In this document: in pieces, positions 13,690 to 23,929 of the stretch
Layout of the letters: the number at the start of each line of letters is the position of its first letter
Position numbering within the stretch: the stretch's first letter is position 1
Assembly: GCA_034620365.1 (NCBI GenBank)
Contig: JAQGEQ010000363.1
Span: forward strand, 1,426,001-1,490,000
Direction of reading: 5' to 3'
Origin: Pegea sp. RAD2-039
Taxonomy: Eukaryota > Chordata > Thaliacea > Salpida > Salpidae
Length of the DNA stretch: 64,000 nucleotides
Position numbers and translations under genes: made by a program
Notes under the pieces: generated by a model
Databases searched by the model: none
Seen by the model: the letters and a program-made list of their open reading frames with translations, nothing else
Told to the model about the DNA's origin: nothing

Positions 13690-14560
13690 TTTTTTGATCT
13701 AGATGAATACTATTCCACGTTTAATTATAAACTTATTTTCTGCGCTCTGTTCGCTTTGACATTTAAGTTTTATTGTGGCATAATTTGTGAACGACCCAGT
13801 TACCGGCTTCTTTTTATCGCATAATACGTTGATGGACTTGATGATACTGGATAAGTGTTTCCCGTCGATTAAAAAGCTCTTCATAGGAAAGCATTCGTAC
13901 AATGACATCCTCTGTGCTGAAAATGACCGAAGACGCTTCCGAATATAGTGAGGTAGAAGCCTGTAAATCCTTTCAAAGACCAGCTGTACCCCTCAAGCCT
14001 ACCACGCTTTCATATGAAATAATGACAAAACAGTCGAAGCTAACAGTGAAAAAATTGACAAGGGTTTCTTAGGGGATTTGTAATTCTAGCTGTTAACATG
14101 AGCCTACATAAACCTCTGCAACAAGTGACAGGATCACCAATTTCGTTTCATAATGATTCAAATCTGCGCGTATATCACACGCCAACACAAACCTCCATAT
14201 ACTGACAGCAATATGTTGAGGAAAATCTGAAAAGAGATTAAGATCTGGTCGTGATTAAAAGAGTATCCTATGACTCTTCCTTCATTTGGTGTCATCAAAT
14301 AGTAGTAACCAGAAGAAAAGATGGGACACCGAAAACAGTAGTGGATTTATCGTAATGGAAGTGGTTTCAGTAAAATTTAACAGCTTTTGCCGCATGAAAA
14401 CACAGAACTGGTGCTCTTTGAAATTCTTTTCATACAAGACACTCTCAATTGAAAATAGTCATCCAACGACAAATGATATGAAACTCACCACTGTGAAATG
14501 CAATTGTCTACCATCTGTCCACCGCAATTTATTATATTTAGGTTGAAGATTATTGGCAGA
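13690..14560 (+). mobile_element. Degenerate Ty3/gypsy-type LTR retrotransposon pol fragment
   Basis: Across several plus-strand frames broken by stops and shifts, the sequence follows the stretch that leads into reverse transcriptase in invertebrate Ty3/gypsy (K02A2.6-like) elements. Seen in order: a Pro-rich segment near 13965-14020; a VYHTPTQTS segment near 14170; a WCHQIVVTRRKDGTPK segment near 14285-14325, which matches the conserved WCxxMVVxxKKDGxPRxTVD region at the RT N-terminus; then VVDLS. The remaining RT, RNase H, integrase and both LTRs were not found. The copy is non-functional. Clade assignment rests on these motifs alone. Confidence 0.6.
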
Positions 14561-15659
14561 TAATTTTAAAAGATACTTGTTGCGCAACAAGAGGTCCCTT
14601 CTTTTGTTAATTGTTTAAAACTGTATATTTATATCATAAACTTAAGTTATAAATTACACCAAGGTAATTTATACTTTTTTCAGGAATAACCAAGACAATT
14701 TTTTATCCTAGAACAAGATTTTTGATAAAGACTTATTTAAGAGACAAATCTTGTCACATGACTAAACTCTTTACATTTCTGCTTCTCTAATCAAAGTGAT
14801 ATAAAAGATAAAAAAAAAACTAATTTTTGGAAAAAGGTTTGCTAATACCTTCAGTAATTCTCAGTATTAGTAGACTGAATTTTTAATCAATGATTTTAAT
14901 GCAAGTTTTTCAGCAATCGATCTGCAGAATTGATAAATGTAGTAAATGGGCGAATTATTTGTTTAGCGTCAAATCGGTGATTTTCTATAGTAGTCAACAA
15001 ACAAAAGTTCGTTTGTATTTTGAAATTATCAAATCATTTTAATAAGTTTGTTACTATCCACAAAAATCAATCCTTCTAGAGAGTAAATACATATTTATTA
15101 ATGCAATAAAGTGAAAATAGGTTTTTGTCAGTTTTTTGAACATAATAATTGTTTATTATATTATTTATGTTATTTTATAAAAATTAGGCTAATATTGTTT
15201 TTAGGATTCTTGACTTTTATCTTTCTTTAGCCATTATAAGTTAACAGATTAATATTTTTAGTTTTCTTATTAAATTATTTGATTTACTCCAGATAAATAC
15301 AGATCAAAATTTATTTTATTATTGGTTTGTTGATTTTTATCACAGAATAATAATAAATCCTATTTTATCTGCACTACTTTTGTTGAGCCATGGTACTTTA
15401 GACCTTTTCATTATCTATCTATAGTCTTATTATTTTCTGTCTTTAATAGCTAAGAAAAAATAATTATATATTATTTGCTAAGGAAATACTTGAATCATAT
15501 TTTCTTACAACAGTTTAATGAGTGTATATTTTCTCAAAATAAATTAAAAATTGAAGTTAGGTAACATTTTGATTTCTGGTATTTCAGAAATCAACTTTTT
15601 TATTTCTCATTTGTAAATATTTGTTTAAGCTTAAGCCTGATTATTTCAGTTACTATTAA
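14561..15659. other. Intergenic region upstream of TMEM199
   Basis: About 1.1 kb of AT-rich sequence with no recognised exon, RNA gene or repeat. It probably includes the TMEM199 promoter. Confidence 0.5.
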
Positions 15660-16292
15660 ATGTCTCTTCTTCTTTCATTATCACAAAATGGAAAAGAGAA
15701 GATCTCTGAAATAGAAGATCATCCAAATCTTCCTGATGATATTAGAGAAGTAATTGAAGCGTGCTATGTAAACAAAGGTCAAATGAAGTTAACAGAAGTT
15801 ATTTTGCTCGCTGAGTGGATGGTTTTACAATGTAAAAATACTGATGGTGCTTCAAATTTTCATGTTAGTGATCTTGTTAAAAATGCATCATTGATTTTAC
15901 CTCAATTTGAACCTCCTCCTAAAAATCCTGAATTAGTTCAAAGATTGAAACATCTTCAAGCTGCCCAAGATAATAAAGATTATAATAAGATGGTTTCTAA
16001 TGTTCACCAAGATAGGAAACAAAATGTTTCAACAAAATCTCCATTTACAACTGGTCTAAATTTTGCTGTTACATTTATTGCATCAGTATTTGCAACTTCA
16101 TATGTTTTAAAACTAATTATTCCATCATTAGCTGCTAGAATGGCTATTGGAGTAGTTGTTGGGACCATTTTATTGATAATTGAGATTATTCTTGCTCTTA
16201 GAGGCATAGAAAAGGATGTGATAAAGTCTAAACAACAAATTCAAAGCAAAAAGATCTCAAAAAGACTTTTGACCAAAAAGAAAAATGATTAA
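15660..16292 (+). CDS. TMEM199: Transmembrane protein 199 / yeast Vma12 homologue, V-ATPase assembly factor
   Basis: TMEM199 (yeast Vma12/Vph2) works with CCDC115 in the ER to assemble the V0 sector of the vacuolar proton pump. The gene is a single uninterrupted frame of 210 aa (human 208). The N-terminal half is soluble and helical and contains the family's central phrase, a run of prolines followed by KNPELVQRLKHLQ. It is followed by two hydrophobic segments at roughly residues 132-155 and 160-180 joined by a short charged turn, then a Lys-rich tail typical of ER-retained membrane proteins. The start codon is the first ATG and has an upstream stop nearby. The next gene, WDR47, begins only 153 bp after the stop, on the same strand. 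Identification rests on the overall fit and the PKNPELV motif. Confidence 0.88.
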   Translation: MSLLLSLSQNGKEKISEIEDHPNLPDDIREVIEACYVNKGQMKLTEVILLAEWMVLQCKNTDGASNFHVSDLVKNASLILPQFEPPPKNPELVQRLKHLQAAQDNKDYNKMVSNVHQDRKQNVSTKSPFTTGLNFAVTFIASVFATSYVLKLIIPSLAARMAIGVVVGTILLIIEIILALRGIEKDVIKSKQQIQSKKISKRLLTKKKND

Positions 16293-16445
16293 ACATTAGT
16301 TAATTATATTTTGTTGAAATTAAAATTGCTTTCTGAAATTTATTCTTATAAATGATATAAATTTAGAAAAAAATGTTCAATTATTATCTGTTTGATTTTA
16401 GGTTATAAATTAGATTTTTTTATTAGTCTTTCATCCACAAACTTG

Positions 16446-19400
16446 ATGGATATCATCATAAGAGATGTTGATGTTCTAAAAATAATTATTGAGTTTCTTC
16501 AATCAAGAGATTTGCTTATTAGCTCAGAAGCTCTTATAAAAGAAGCTGAGGTAGGTGGAGGTTTTTATTTAATGATATTTATTGTTTATTTATTGATTTT
16601 AATGATGCAAAGTTTAACAACTGAACAAATTTGTTGTTATGGTTTATATTGTGATGTTTTATATCAAAACTGGTAAAGTATTGTTTCAACTTTTCTATTT
16701 AGATAACTGATGAAAGAGATGAGAATTTGAATCTGCAGACCTTACAAAAGTTTTCCTGGTCTGGAAAGTGGAATGAAGTGAACAGATATCTTCAACCTTT
16801 TTATTTATATTTAGGTGACTTCTTAGAACTTTTTTATTGATATTTGTATTACAAATTTTATTTTAAAAATTTAATCCTTTAATGAAGAATAAACTTGTTT
16901 GAGTAGGTTTAGAATAATAATGACTTTTCTAATGAAAACGCTTTTATTTTTAAATAGCATTTTATGCTCTTTCAAATTCAATCTTTTGTTAAATGATTTT
17001 TAGGTGAAAACAAAAAGAAACGTTTAAATCAACTTTTATTTCGTCAATGTTTTTGTGAAAATCAATTTTCTAATCAATTTCCTGATTTATCAAATTTCAA
17101 GGTTTATTTATAAACAATTAATTTTATATTTTTATCATTTTTTTTTATTAACAGTCAATCCGAGAAAATGTCCAAAATGATTTAGATGAAATTTCATTTC
17201 AGCAATTTATTCATCAAAATCACGAATATTATGAAGAAAAAGTAAATTGTATTTCTTCTTTTTCAAATAAACCTGAAATTAATTTTGAACAGAGAAAAGA
17301 ATGGCAAATAACCGAAGCAGTAAAAGTCGCCACACGATTAGAATGTTACAATGAGATTCTAGAATTAACAAAAAAAGGTTTTTTATTAAACAAAGAAATG
17401 CTATCAACTCAACAAGATGACAAGTTTGTTGATGCAATTCTATCAACTTCAAATTCCTAAACTAACTTACTTCAGATTGGTATCTATGTTGATCAAAGGA
17501 TCATTATATGATGTTTGTAGCGGTTATTGTTCTAAAAGAGCGAGGCAAAACCTAAAGTATGAAAAAGTAAAAATGGGTGAATATGATTTTATTATGATGC
17601 AAGCACTCTACCATCAGGGCAGACGATTTTCTGTGAAATTAGTAGTGAAACTCGTCTGTATAACAACTATTCATGACTCGTTGATGTTGATGTTACCTCC
17701 GAGTTGAAAATCCCGTCAAAGTCGACGAATCTCATTGATATCATCCAACAAACATTTGATTCAGAATTTTTTTGTTTAGAAACTTTGCCGGAAGATGTTA
17801 AAGAATACAATTTAAAGAAAGTCATCGAAAGATCAAAGCTTCAAGATGTGAGTTCTCACTTCTTTTACTGGCTCCGAGGGATCAAAGAGAAAGAAGTCTT
17901 CAAACAACCTTTTATTGCAGAAGATGTTCAAGTCTGTCATCTTTATTTGATTTCAGTTTTCAAAATTTCTCATTTTTCTTTCTCTTGTAGATAGTCGTCG
18001 AAAAAATGAAAAAAAGAGAAGAAAGATTTCTTCTCGAATCAGATAACGCGGAGATGACGTAATAACGCGTTGATGACGTTATTCGCTGACACCGACACTG
18101 AGCCGTACTTTTCAGATTCAAAAGTAATGAAAAGGTTGAAGACGAGAAAAGAAGTGATGACGTCACAGCTGTCGACGATGAAGTCGTACAAGATGATGAT
18201 GACGTCACAGTTGTCGATCGTGAAGTCGTCACCCCAGTTAATGAAGACATCAAACCGGTCAACCATGACATCAAACCGGTCAATCATGACATCAAACCGG
18301 TCAACCATGACATCAAACCGGTCAACCATGACATCAAACCGGTCTATGATGACGTCACACCGATCAATAATACTGTCAAAAGCGACCAGAATACAGTGAC
18401 GTCATCATCAACCACTCGAGTAAGCAATGACATCATCACTACCTAATCTGATCTTCATCTTGATTCAGGATTCCTTTTCCGACTTCTTGTTACATCAACA
18501 AAACGCGAAATCGAATCGAGATCGGATTTTGAGCGAGCTTCAATTGAAAGAGAAAGAAGCGAAAAAAGTCCGCAACATCCTTGAGAAAAGTCCTGAAAGC
18601 GCGCGTTGTAACATCATCAAATCATCGAGAAGACATCCATTCAACTACATTCCAGTCGAGAAGACAAAAGATGAAGCTGTAATTCGATCTGTGTCCTTTC
18701 ATCCCGGAGGATCGCTCTACGCTGTCGGGAGCAACAGCCAGCGATTAAAAATCTGTCGAATCCCAGCCAATCATCTCGCTTCAATGTAACTTCTTGTCAT
18801 GATGACGTCATCAGTTGACGTCATTCCTTCACAGGCACAAGCTGAATGCACGTTTGAAGGACAAGGTCGGTGTGATGTGGTCCCAGCCGGTGATTGAGTT
18901 GTCCAAAGTCCACAAGGGCTCCTTGTATGCAGTGGAGTGGAATGGTCGGTAGATGTCGCTTTTCTCTCTTCTTCTGATCCTAATCTTTTATAGATTCCGG
19001 AGATCTTCTCGCTACTTGCTCCAATGATAAAACCATCAAACTATTTCGATTTAATGAACAGGAAGTAACCATCACAGGTAGATGACGTCATCATCTTCTT
19101 TGTTATTAACTTGCTTGTTGTAGAGCGCCCTCGAGTGTTAGCTCATCATCACGGACCTGTTCGTGACATCACATTCATAAGCTCCGAGACGCCATCTAGT
19201 GCCTGTATTGCATCTGCTGGATCTAATGATGGGATCATCTACATCACTGATTGTTCTTCTTCTTCACCTATCCATAAACTGCAATTTCATCAAGGCATGT
19301 TTTTTATCACTAGGTGGCACTCTCTCTCATCTCTTCTTCTACAGATCAAGTCCTTTCTCTTTTCTCTTCCGGCTCCCTACTTGCATCCGCATCTAAGGAT

Positions 19401-19993
19401 CGAACTGTTTGTATCTGGGATCTTCGATCAGCTAGGTAATGCATTGAAACATTGTTGATGACGTCGTCATCGCGCTTATGACGTCACAGATGCATCGATG
19501 TTATCCGCTTTCCTTCAGTGCCAACTAGCGCTTGTTTTGATCCTCGAAGACATCACCTTGCTGTCGGATGCACAGATTCGTCTACATCTGTTTATGATTT
19601 TGCTAATCTTACTCATAAACCTTTACAGGTGATCATCTTTAATCTTTGTTTGACTTTTATTTGATCTTCATATTGTAGACTTTCAACTTACACGACAATG
19701 AAGTACGAAGCGTCCGTTATCATCCTCTGAAGCCGGATGTTTTGCTCTCTGCTTCTTATGATCATACCTCTATTGTTGTCGACTACCACCACGAAGGTGA
19801 GATCTCATACATGTATTCTTCTCTCCTTCAATTACTTCTCGCAGAGATTACGTCATCTAAACTACGTCATCATCACGATAAAGTTATTCAAAGTCGCTGG
19901 CACCCGAATGGAATGATGCTCGCATCTACATCAGCTGATCAAACTTGTGTTCTAGCAGTCGTTCAAGAAAAACTTCTTGAAGATCAAATCTGA
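16446..19993 (+). CDS. WDR47: WD repeat-containing protein 47 (nemitin)
   Basis: WDR47 is a microtubule-associated LisH/CTLH/WD40 protein needed in neurons and for central-pair microtubules of cilia. Sixteen exons: 16446-16550, 16703-16814, 17004-17101, 17155-17423, 17476-17632, 17704-17931, 17991-18058, 18116-18419, 18469-18785, 18835-18944, 18994-19077, 19124-19294, 19345-19435, 19490-19628, 19679-19796, 19845-19993; 839 aa (human 919). LisH is at residues 5-35, CTLH follows, then a charged middle with an in-frame minisatellite (about residues 390-430). The C-terminal WD40 propeller contains SVSFHPGGSLYAVGSNS and DKVIQSRWHPNGMM, close to human. The intron 19295-19344 has a GC donor. The junction 17633-17703 is the weakest: its acceptor lacks a pyrimidine tract and the true reading may differ. 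From about 17.6 kb onward the gene is markedly more GC-rich than its 5' half. Confidence 0.92.
18246..18371 (+). repeat. Coding minisatellite in WDR47, 21 bp unit encoding DIKPVNH
   Basis: Six head-to-tail 21 bp units lie in exon 8 of WDR47. Four are almost identical and encode DIKPVNH; the fifth ends in VYD and the sixth has decayed to DVTPINN. The unit length is a multiple of three, so copy-number changes keep the frame. The surrounding residues are Asp/Val-rich and look like older degenerate copies of the same kind of sequence. Confidence 0.95.
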
Positions 19994-20571
19994 CTCATCT
20001 GAGATTTACCCCCTTTTTTTTTTGTTGATCTTTTTTCTCATTTAGTTCCACTCTTTTGTAGCTTTTTATTTTAAGATTAAATTTATTTTTTTATTAGTTT
20101 TTGACTCGCTGGTTGAGATTTATCGATAAAAACTGAGTTTCAGTTAGAAACTTATGCGTGGGTAGTATGTTCTTTTTTAGATATTTAGATTTTTCGTACA
20201 TTAAACTCGCTCATTGAAATATTCTCATGAAAATTTAAGAATCTTTTTGAAATTTATTGAAGTATCTTTATCAGGTTTAAAAGTCTTCTTCAAAAAAATT
20301 GAAGCGTTGTAGTTGAAGTAGTTTGAACAAAAAACTAATTTCCTTTTAATAAACAAGTTGATTTTTTCACAAAAAATTTGATTTGTTTATTGTAAACAAA
20401 TTTGTAATTTATTCATCACATCTTTTTTTAATAAAACTTTATAAAAAACATTATTGATCAAAATAAATACAAATTAAAGATCTTTAATGTTAGAAATAGT
20501 TTTGTTTAAAGTACAAGAAAGCATTAACTAAATTTTATTGTTTTTATTAACACTTTAATGCTACAGATCGG
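19994..20571. other. Convergent 3' interval between WDR47 and the SNARE-like gene
   Basis: 578 bp of AT-rich sequence holding the 3' UTRs of two convergent genes. No further feature was recognised. Confidence 0.5.
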
Positions 20572-22039
20572 CTAATAAGTATCCACGTAAGTTTTGCTGA
20601 CAGTTTTCTTGATGGTGCGCCCACGACCAGACATATTACTTCGAGATTTACTAACATTTTGAGACACTGAAGAACACTGATTTGCCGGAAACAGTTTGGA
20701 AGCAAAATCACTTTTATTTGTACAATAAGAGATATTCTCACAAACTGTTGAATAAAAAATGTAAATTTTAAGAAAAAATTGAACTTTTAATCACCTTTAG
20801 TCACCGAAGGTTCAGGTTCTGGACAAGTAGCCTCACAGTTATCTGAATCATCTGATTCATCATCAGGCTCATCATTTTTACTTCCACAACACAACCAGGC
20901 ACATCCACTTTTTTTTGGTTTTGGTTGATACTGCTCCTAAATTGTTGTATAAGACTGATTAAAAGTTTAAGAAGCAAAACAGAAGTTTAAAATGAGTAAA
21001 CACATTAGGAATGGGAACAACACGCTGTCATCAAGCACCTTCGGCCACCAAGAATTAATCTTTAAATAAGTTATTATTGACTTGGTGCTGTTGGCTGAAA
21101 AGTAATAAAAATCCAAAGAATGATTTCAATTACTAGAAGGATCTTTATAAAGTTATTATGAATGAAGTTGTTGAATCAAAGCAGCATTACTAGCAATTGC
21201 ATAAAAAGTTTTTGTGGTTGCTAAGTTGGAGTAATTTCGACTTCTAAATTTTATTGAAATAGTGATAGAAAAAAGCTTCTGTTTAAAAGTATTTTATGAT
21301 TACTGAAAATAATAATAATTATTATAAGAATTGGAATAGAATAATAAATGGAAGTGTAGTTTGTCTTTAGAGTAACCTGAACTTGTCCTAATGCTTTCTG
21401 CCGTTCTTCTATCAACTCTTGAATAACTTTATGAAGAACTCCATTAACATCTTGCAATTCGCATTGTAACTGCTGAATTTGTTGTTCAAGGCATTCCACA
21501 TCATTACTTGCTTTCAATTCCTCTAAAAAAGATGCAAAAGTAGAAGTTTTATAAAATATTGTTACATAAAAATTACAATTTTTCAGAGAATTTAAAAAAT
21601 CGCTCACATGAAATGATTATGGAACAGTTAATATCTATGTTCATAAATACACAATCTACTAACAATTTTAAAGCTAATACTTAAAGAAATCTAGAAAATA
21701 TAACTCACCAAGAACTAAACTTTGTTTTCTTAACTTCTTGGCTTTATTTTGAAGAAATACAACTAAACCTTTTTTTTTCTTAGGTTTGGCATACTCAGGT
21801 GGACAGCTATTTTTAGATCTATGCTTACCATGAGTTATAACATTTTTGTGAGGCTTATAAGATATTGCTGTAGAAGAAACTCCTACAACTTGACGAGGAG
21901 AGGGTTCTACACAATACCCTGAAGGTACTTCATTCATGTCTTCATGAATATCAGGAGAGCTATAAGTAACAATTCTATGAGATCTTGAAACCTGTTTGGT
22001 AGGTACTGATATAGTGCTGTTTACTCCGCTATGGTACAT
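20572..22039 (-). CDS. R-SNARE-like coiled-coil protein with Cys/Trp-rich anchor (copy B)
   Basis: Not a recognised orthologue. Exons read on the minus strand: 22039-21709 (start MYHSGVN, polar, ending in a Lys-rich stretch KPKKKKGLVV), 21522-21377, a linker not resolved, 21094-21039, 20936-20795 and 20744-20572 (stop). The second exon encodes a heptad coiled coil, LQCELQDVNGVLHKV then LIEERQKALGQ, that lines up with the front half of a synaptobrevin R-SNARE motif including the central Arg. The short exon at 21094-21039 encodes TYLKINSWWPK, which resembles the LKRKYWWK end of VAMP. Then, instead of a membrane helix, there is CAWLCCG, likely palmitoylated, followed by an acidic tail and a basic Ser-rich end. 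The neighbouring gene at 23930-28575 has the same plan, so the two look like diverged tandem copies. Exon phases agree except across the gap between 21377 and 21094, where about ten residues of the SNARE motif are missing from the model. Confidence 0.55.
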
Positions 22040-23929
22040 GTTCAAATTTAATTTTGATGTTTGTAATTTGACCTAAGATATTAGGTTTCTATAATTTTTT
22101 TAGGAAATTAATTTCTTTTGTTGTCTCCATGTATCAAAAATCATTTAAAGTAAAAGGCGTCTAATAAACCATCATATTTATCACAATAACAAACACAAAA
22201 TTGACAAAAGTAAGCTGTAAATAATTTACAAAGTTAACTTTTTTTTGACATCATTTTGGCAGACTTTAACTAATTTATTTGGTTAAAATAATTCTAACTT
22301 CAATATTTATAATAATTCATTATACGATTTTTATTTAGAAATTACTTTTAAAATGTACAATAGCTTATGACAAATTCTTGAAATAGTCAATAACAAAAAA
22401 ATAAATAAATAATTATTCGCTAGAAATTATTTTTAAATATTACCGGTAATATAACTGTACGTATTTTTAAATTCTTACATACAAATATTAAAATAATTAT
22501 TAACAATAATAATTTTGTATAACATTAAAGTAAAATATTTGAAAATTAAATAATTAATTGTTGAAGCTATTTTAATTAATAAAGATGATAAAAAAATAAT
22601 ATAAAATAAACAAACTAATCATTCAGTTAGTTTTGATAGTATCATTGTTTTAAAGTTAAAAAGTTGAAAACATTTTCAAAAGTCTTCAAATTATTATTTT
22701 TTTACGTTTCCAAATGTTAAAAAGATTACTTCAGGCTTATTTATTACAATTATTAAAATAAAACACCTTTTGATTATTTAATGATAATATTTAAACAAAC
22801 TCAAATACGAAAACCTGAATATCGTTTTGACAATAAGTAACCTAAATTACGAGAATATTTAACAAACAATAATAGCCATTTTATTTAAAATATTAAAGTC
22901 AGTAAAAACTAATTAAGCAACAATTATAATTTTTTAGTTTGATGAGACTCTCGTAAAAATTTGAAACTGAAAACTATAAAAACTTTTAACTCTTTTAATA
23001 AAATAAAGTTAGTTGTTAGAAAACCACGATCATTGTTAATTATGAGCAAATGCTTATGCATTCAAAACATTGAATGAAAGATTACTAAATCGTTTAAAAT
23101 GAAATTAAGCAATTTAAAAAAGATATATTTCTGTTAATCAATAGTGACAGTTGTATATATGATATTTCTATAGCCTATGTCATTATTTGTTACCCTATGG
23201 GTCAACATCAAACAATATATCCCTAGATACATCGGCTTATCTAGTACTAAAAATGTATAATACATATATAATCTTATAATATATATATTTATCAAATATT
23301 TACTTTACTGAATTATTTTTATTTGGCGATTTTTTACTAAAGCAAATATTTAAAATTTTTATGTTAGCTTATTGATAAAAAACTTTCAAGACTCTTTAAT
23401 TGTTAATACTTTTTAGCTGATAGAAGAACTAGAGCTCTGAAGTCTTTTACACTCTATAACTTTTGTGTAGCTAGCAAAGAGCCTAAATTTTAATTTTGTT
23501 TTGATTAAAAAAAGAAACAAACTACAGTATTAATTTTGCTTATATGGTTTACTTCAAGTAGAGTTAACAGTTTACTATAGAATTCTTGAGGTTTCTTAAG
23601 TGAAGTCTTATACTGCGCATGTAAGCAAAATTATCCTTTAAGAAATTAATCAGGCTAATACAAAAAATAGTTTTTTGATAAAAAAACAACAACTTGTGAG
23701 TCATACTTTTATATTTAATCAGAAATAAACAAGTCAGCCATTTGATTTTTGAACATAGTATCATATAAACACTCAAAAAATACTTTAGTGATTAATTAAT
23801 AGTCAGAATACTAAAAATTGACTTTTTGAAATCAGTTTCTATAAAAACTTTTTATAAGTATAAGTAAAATTGTAAATAATGAACCAGTCAAGTAACTCGC
23901 AAAATCAATTGATCCAGTAATACGAAAAC
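22040..23929. other. Intergenic region between the two SNARE-like genes
   Basis: About 1.9 kb of very AT-rich sequence. No exon, RNA gene or repeat was recognised. It should contain the promoter of the SNARE-like gene B and the 3' UTR of gene A. Confidence 0.5.

Noticed and set aside
18039..18329. Minus-strand and alternate-frame repetitive proteins over the WDR47 repeat
   Set aside because: Shadows of the true WDR47 frame, which joins correctly to exons on both sides.
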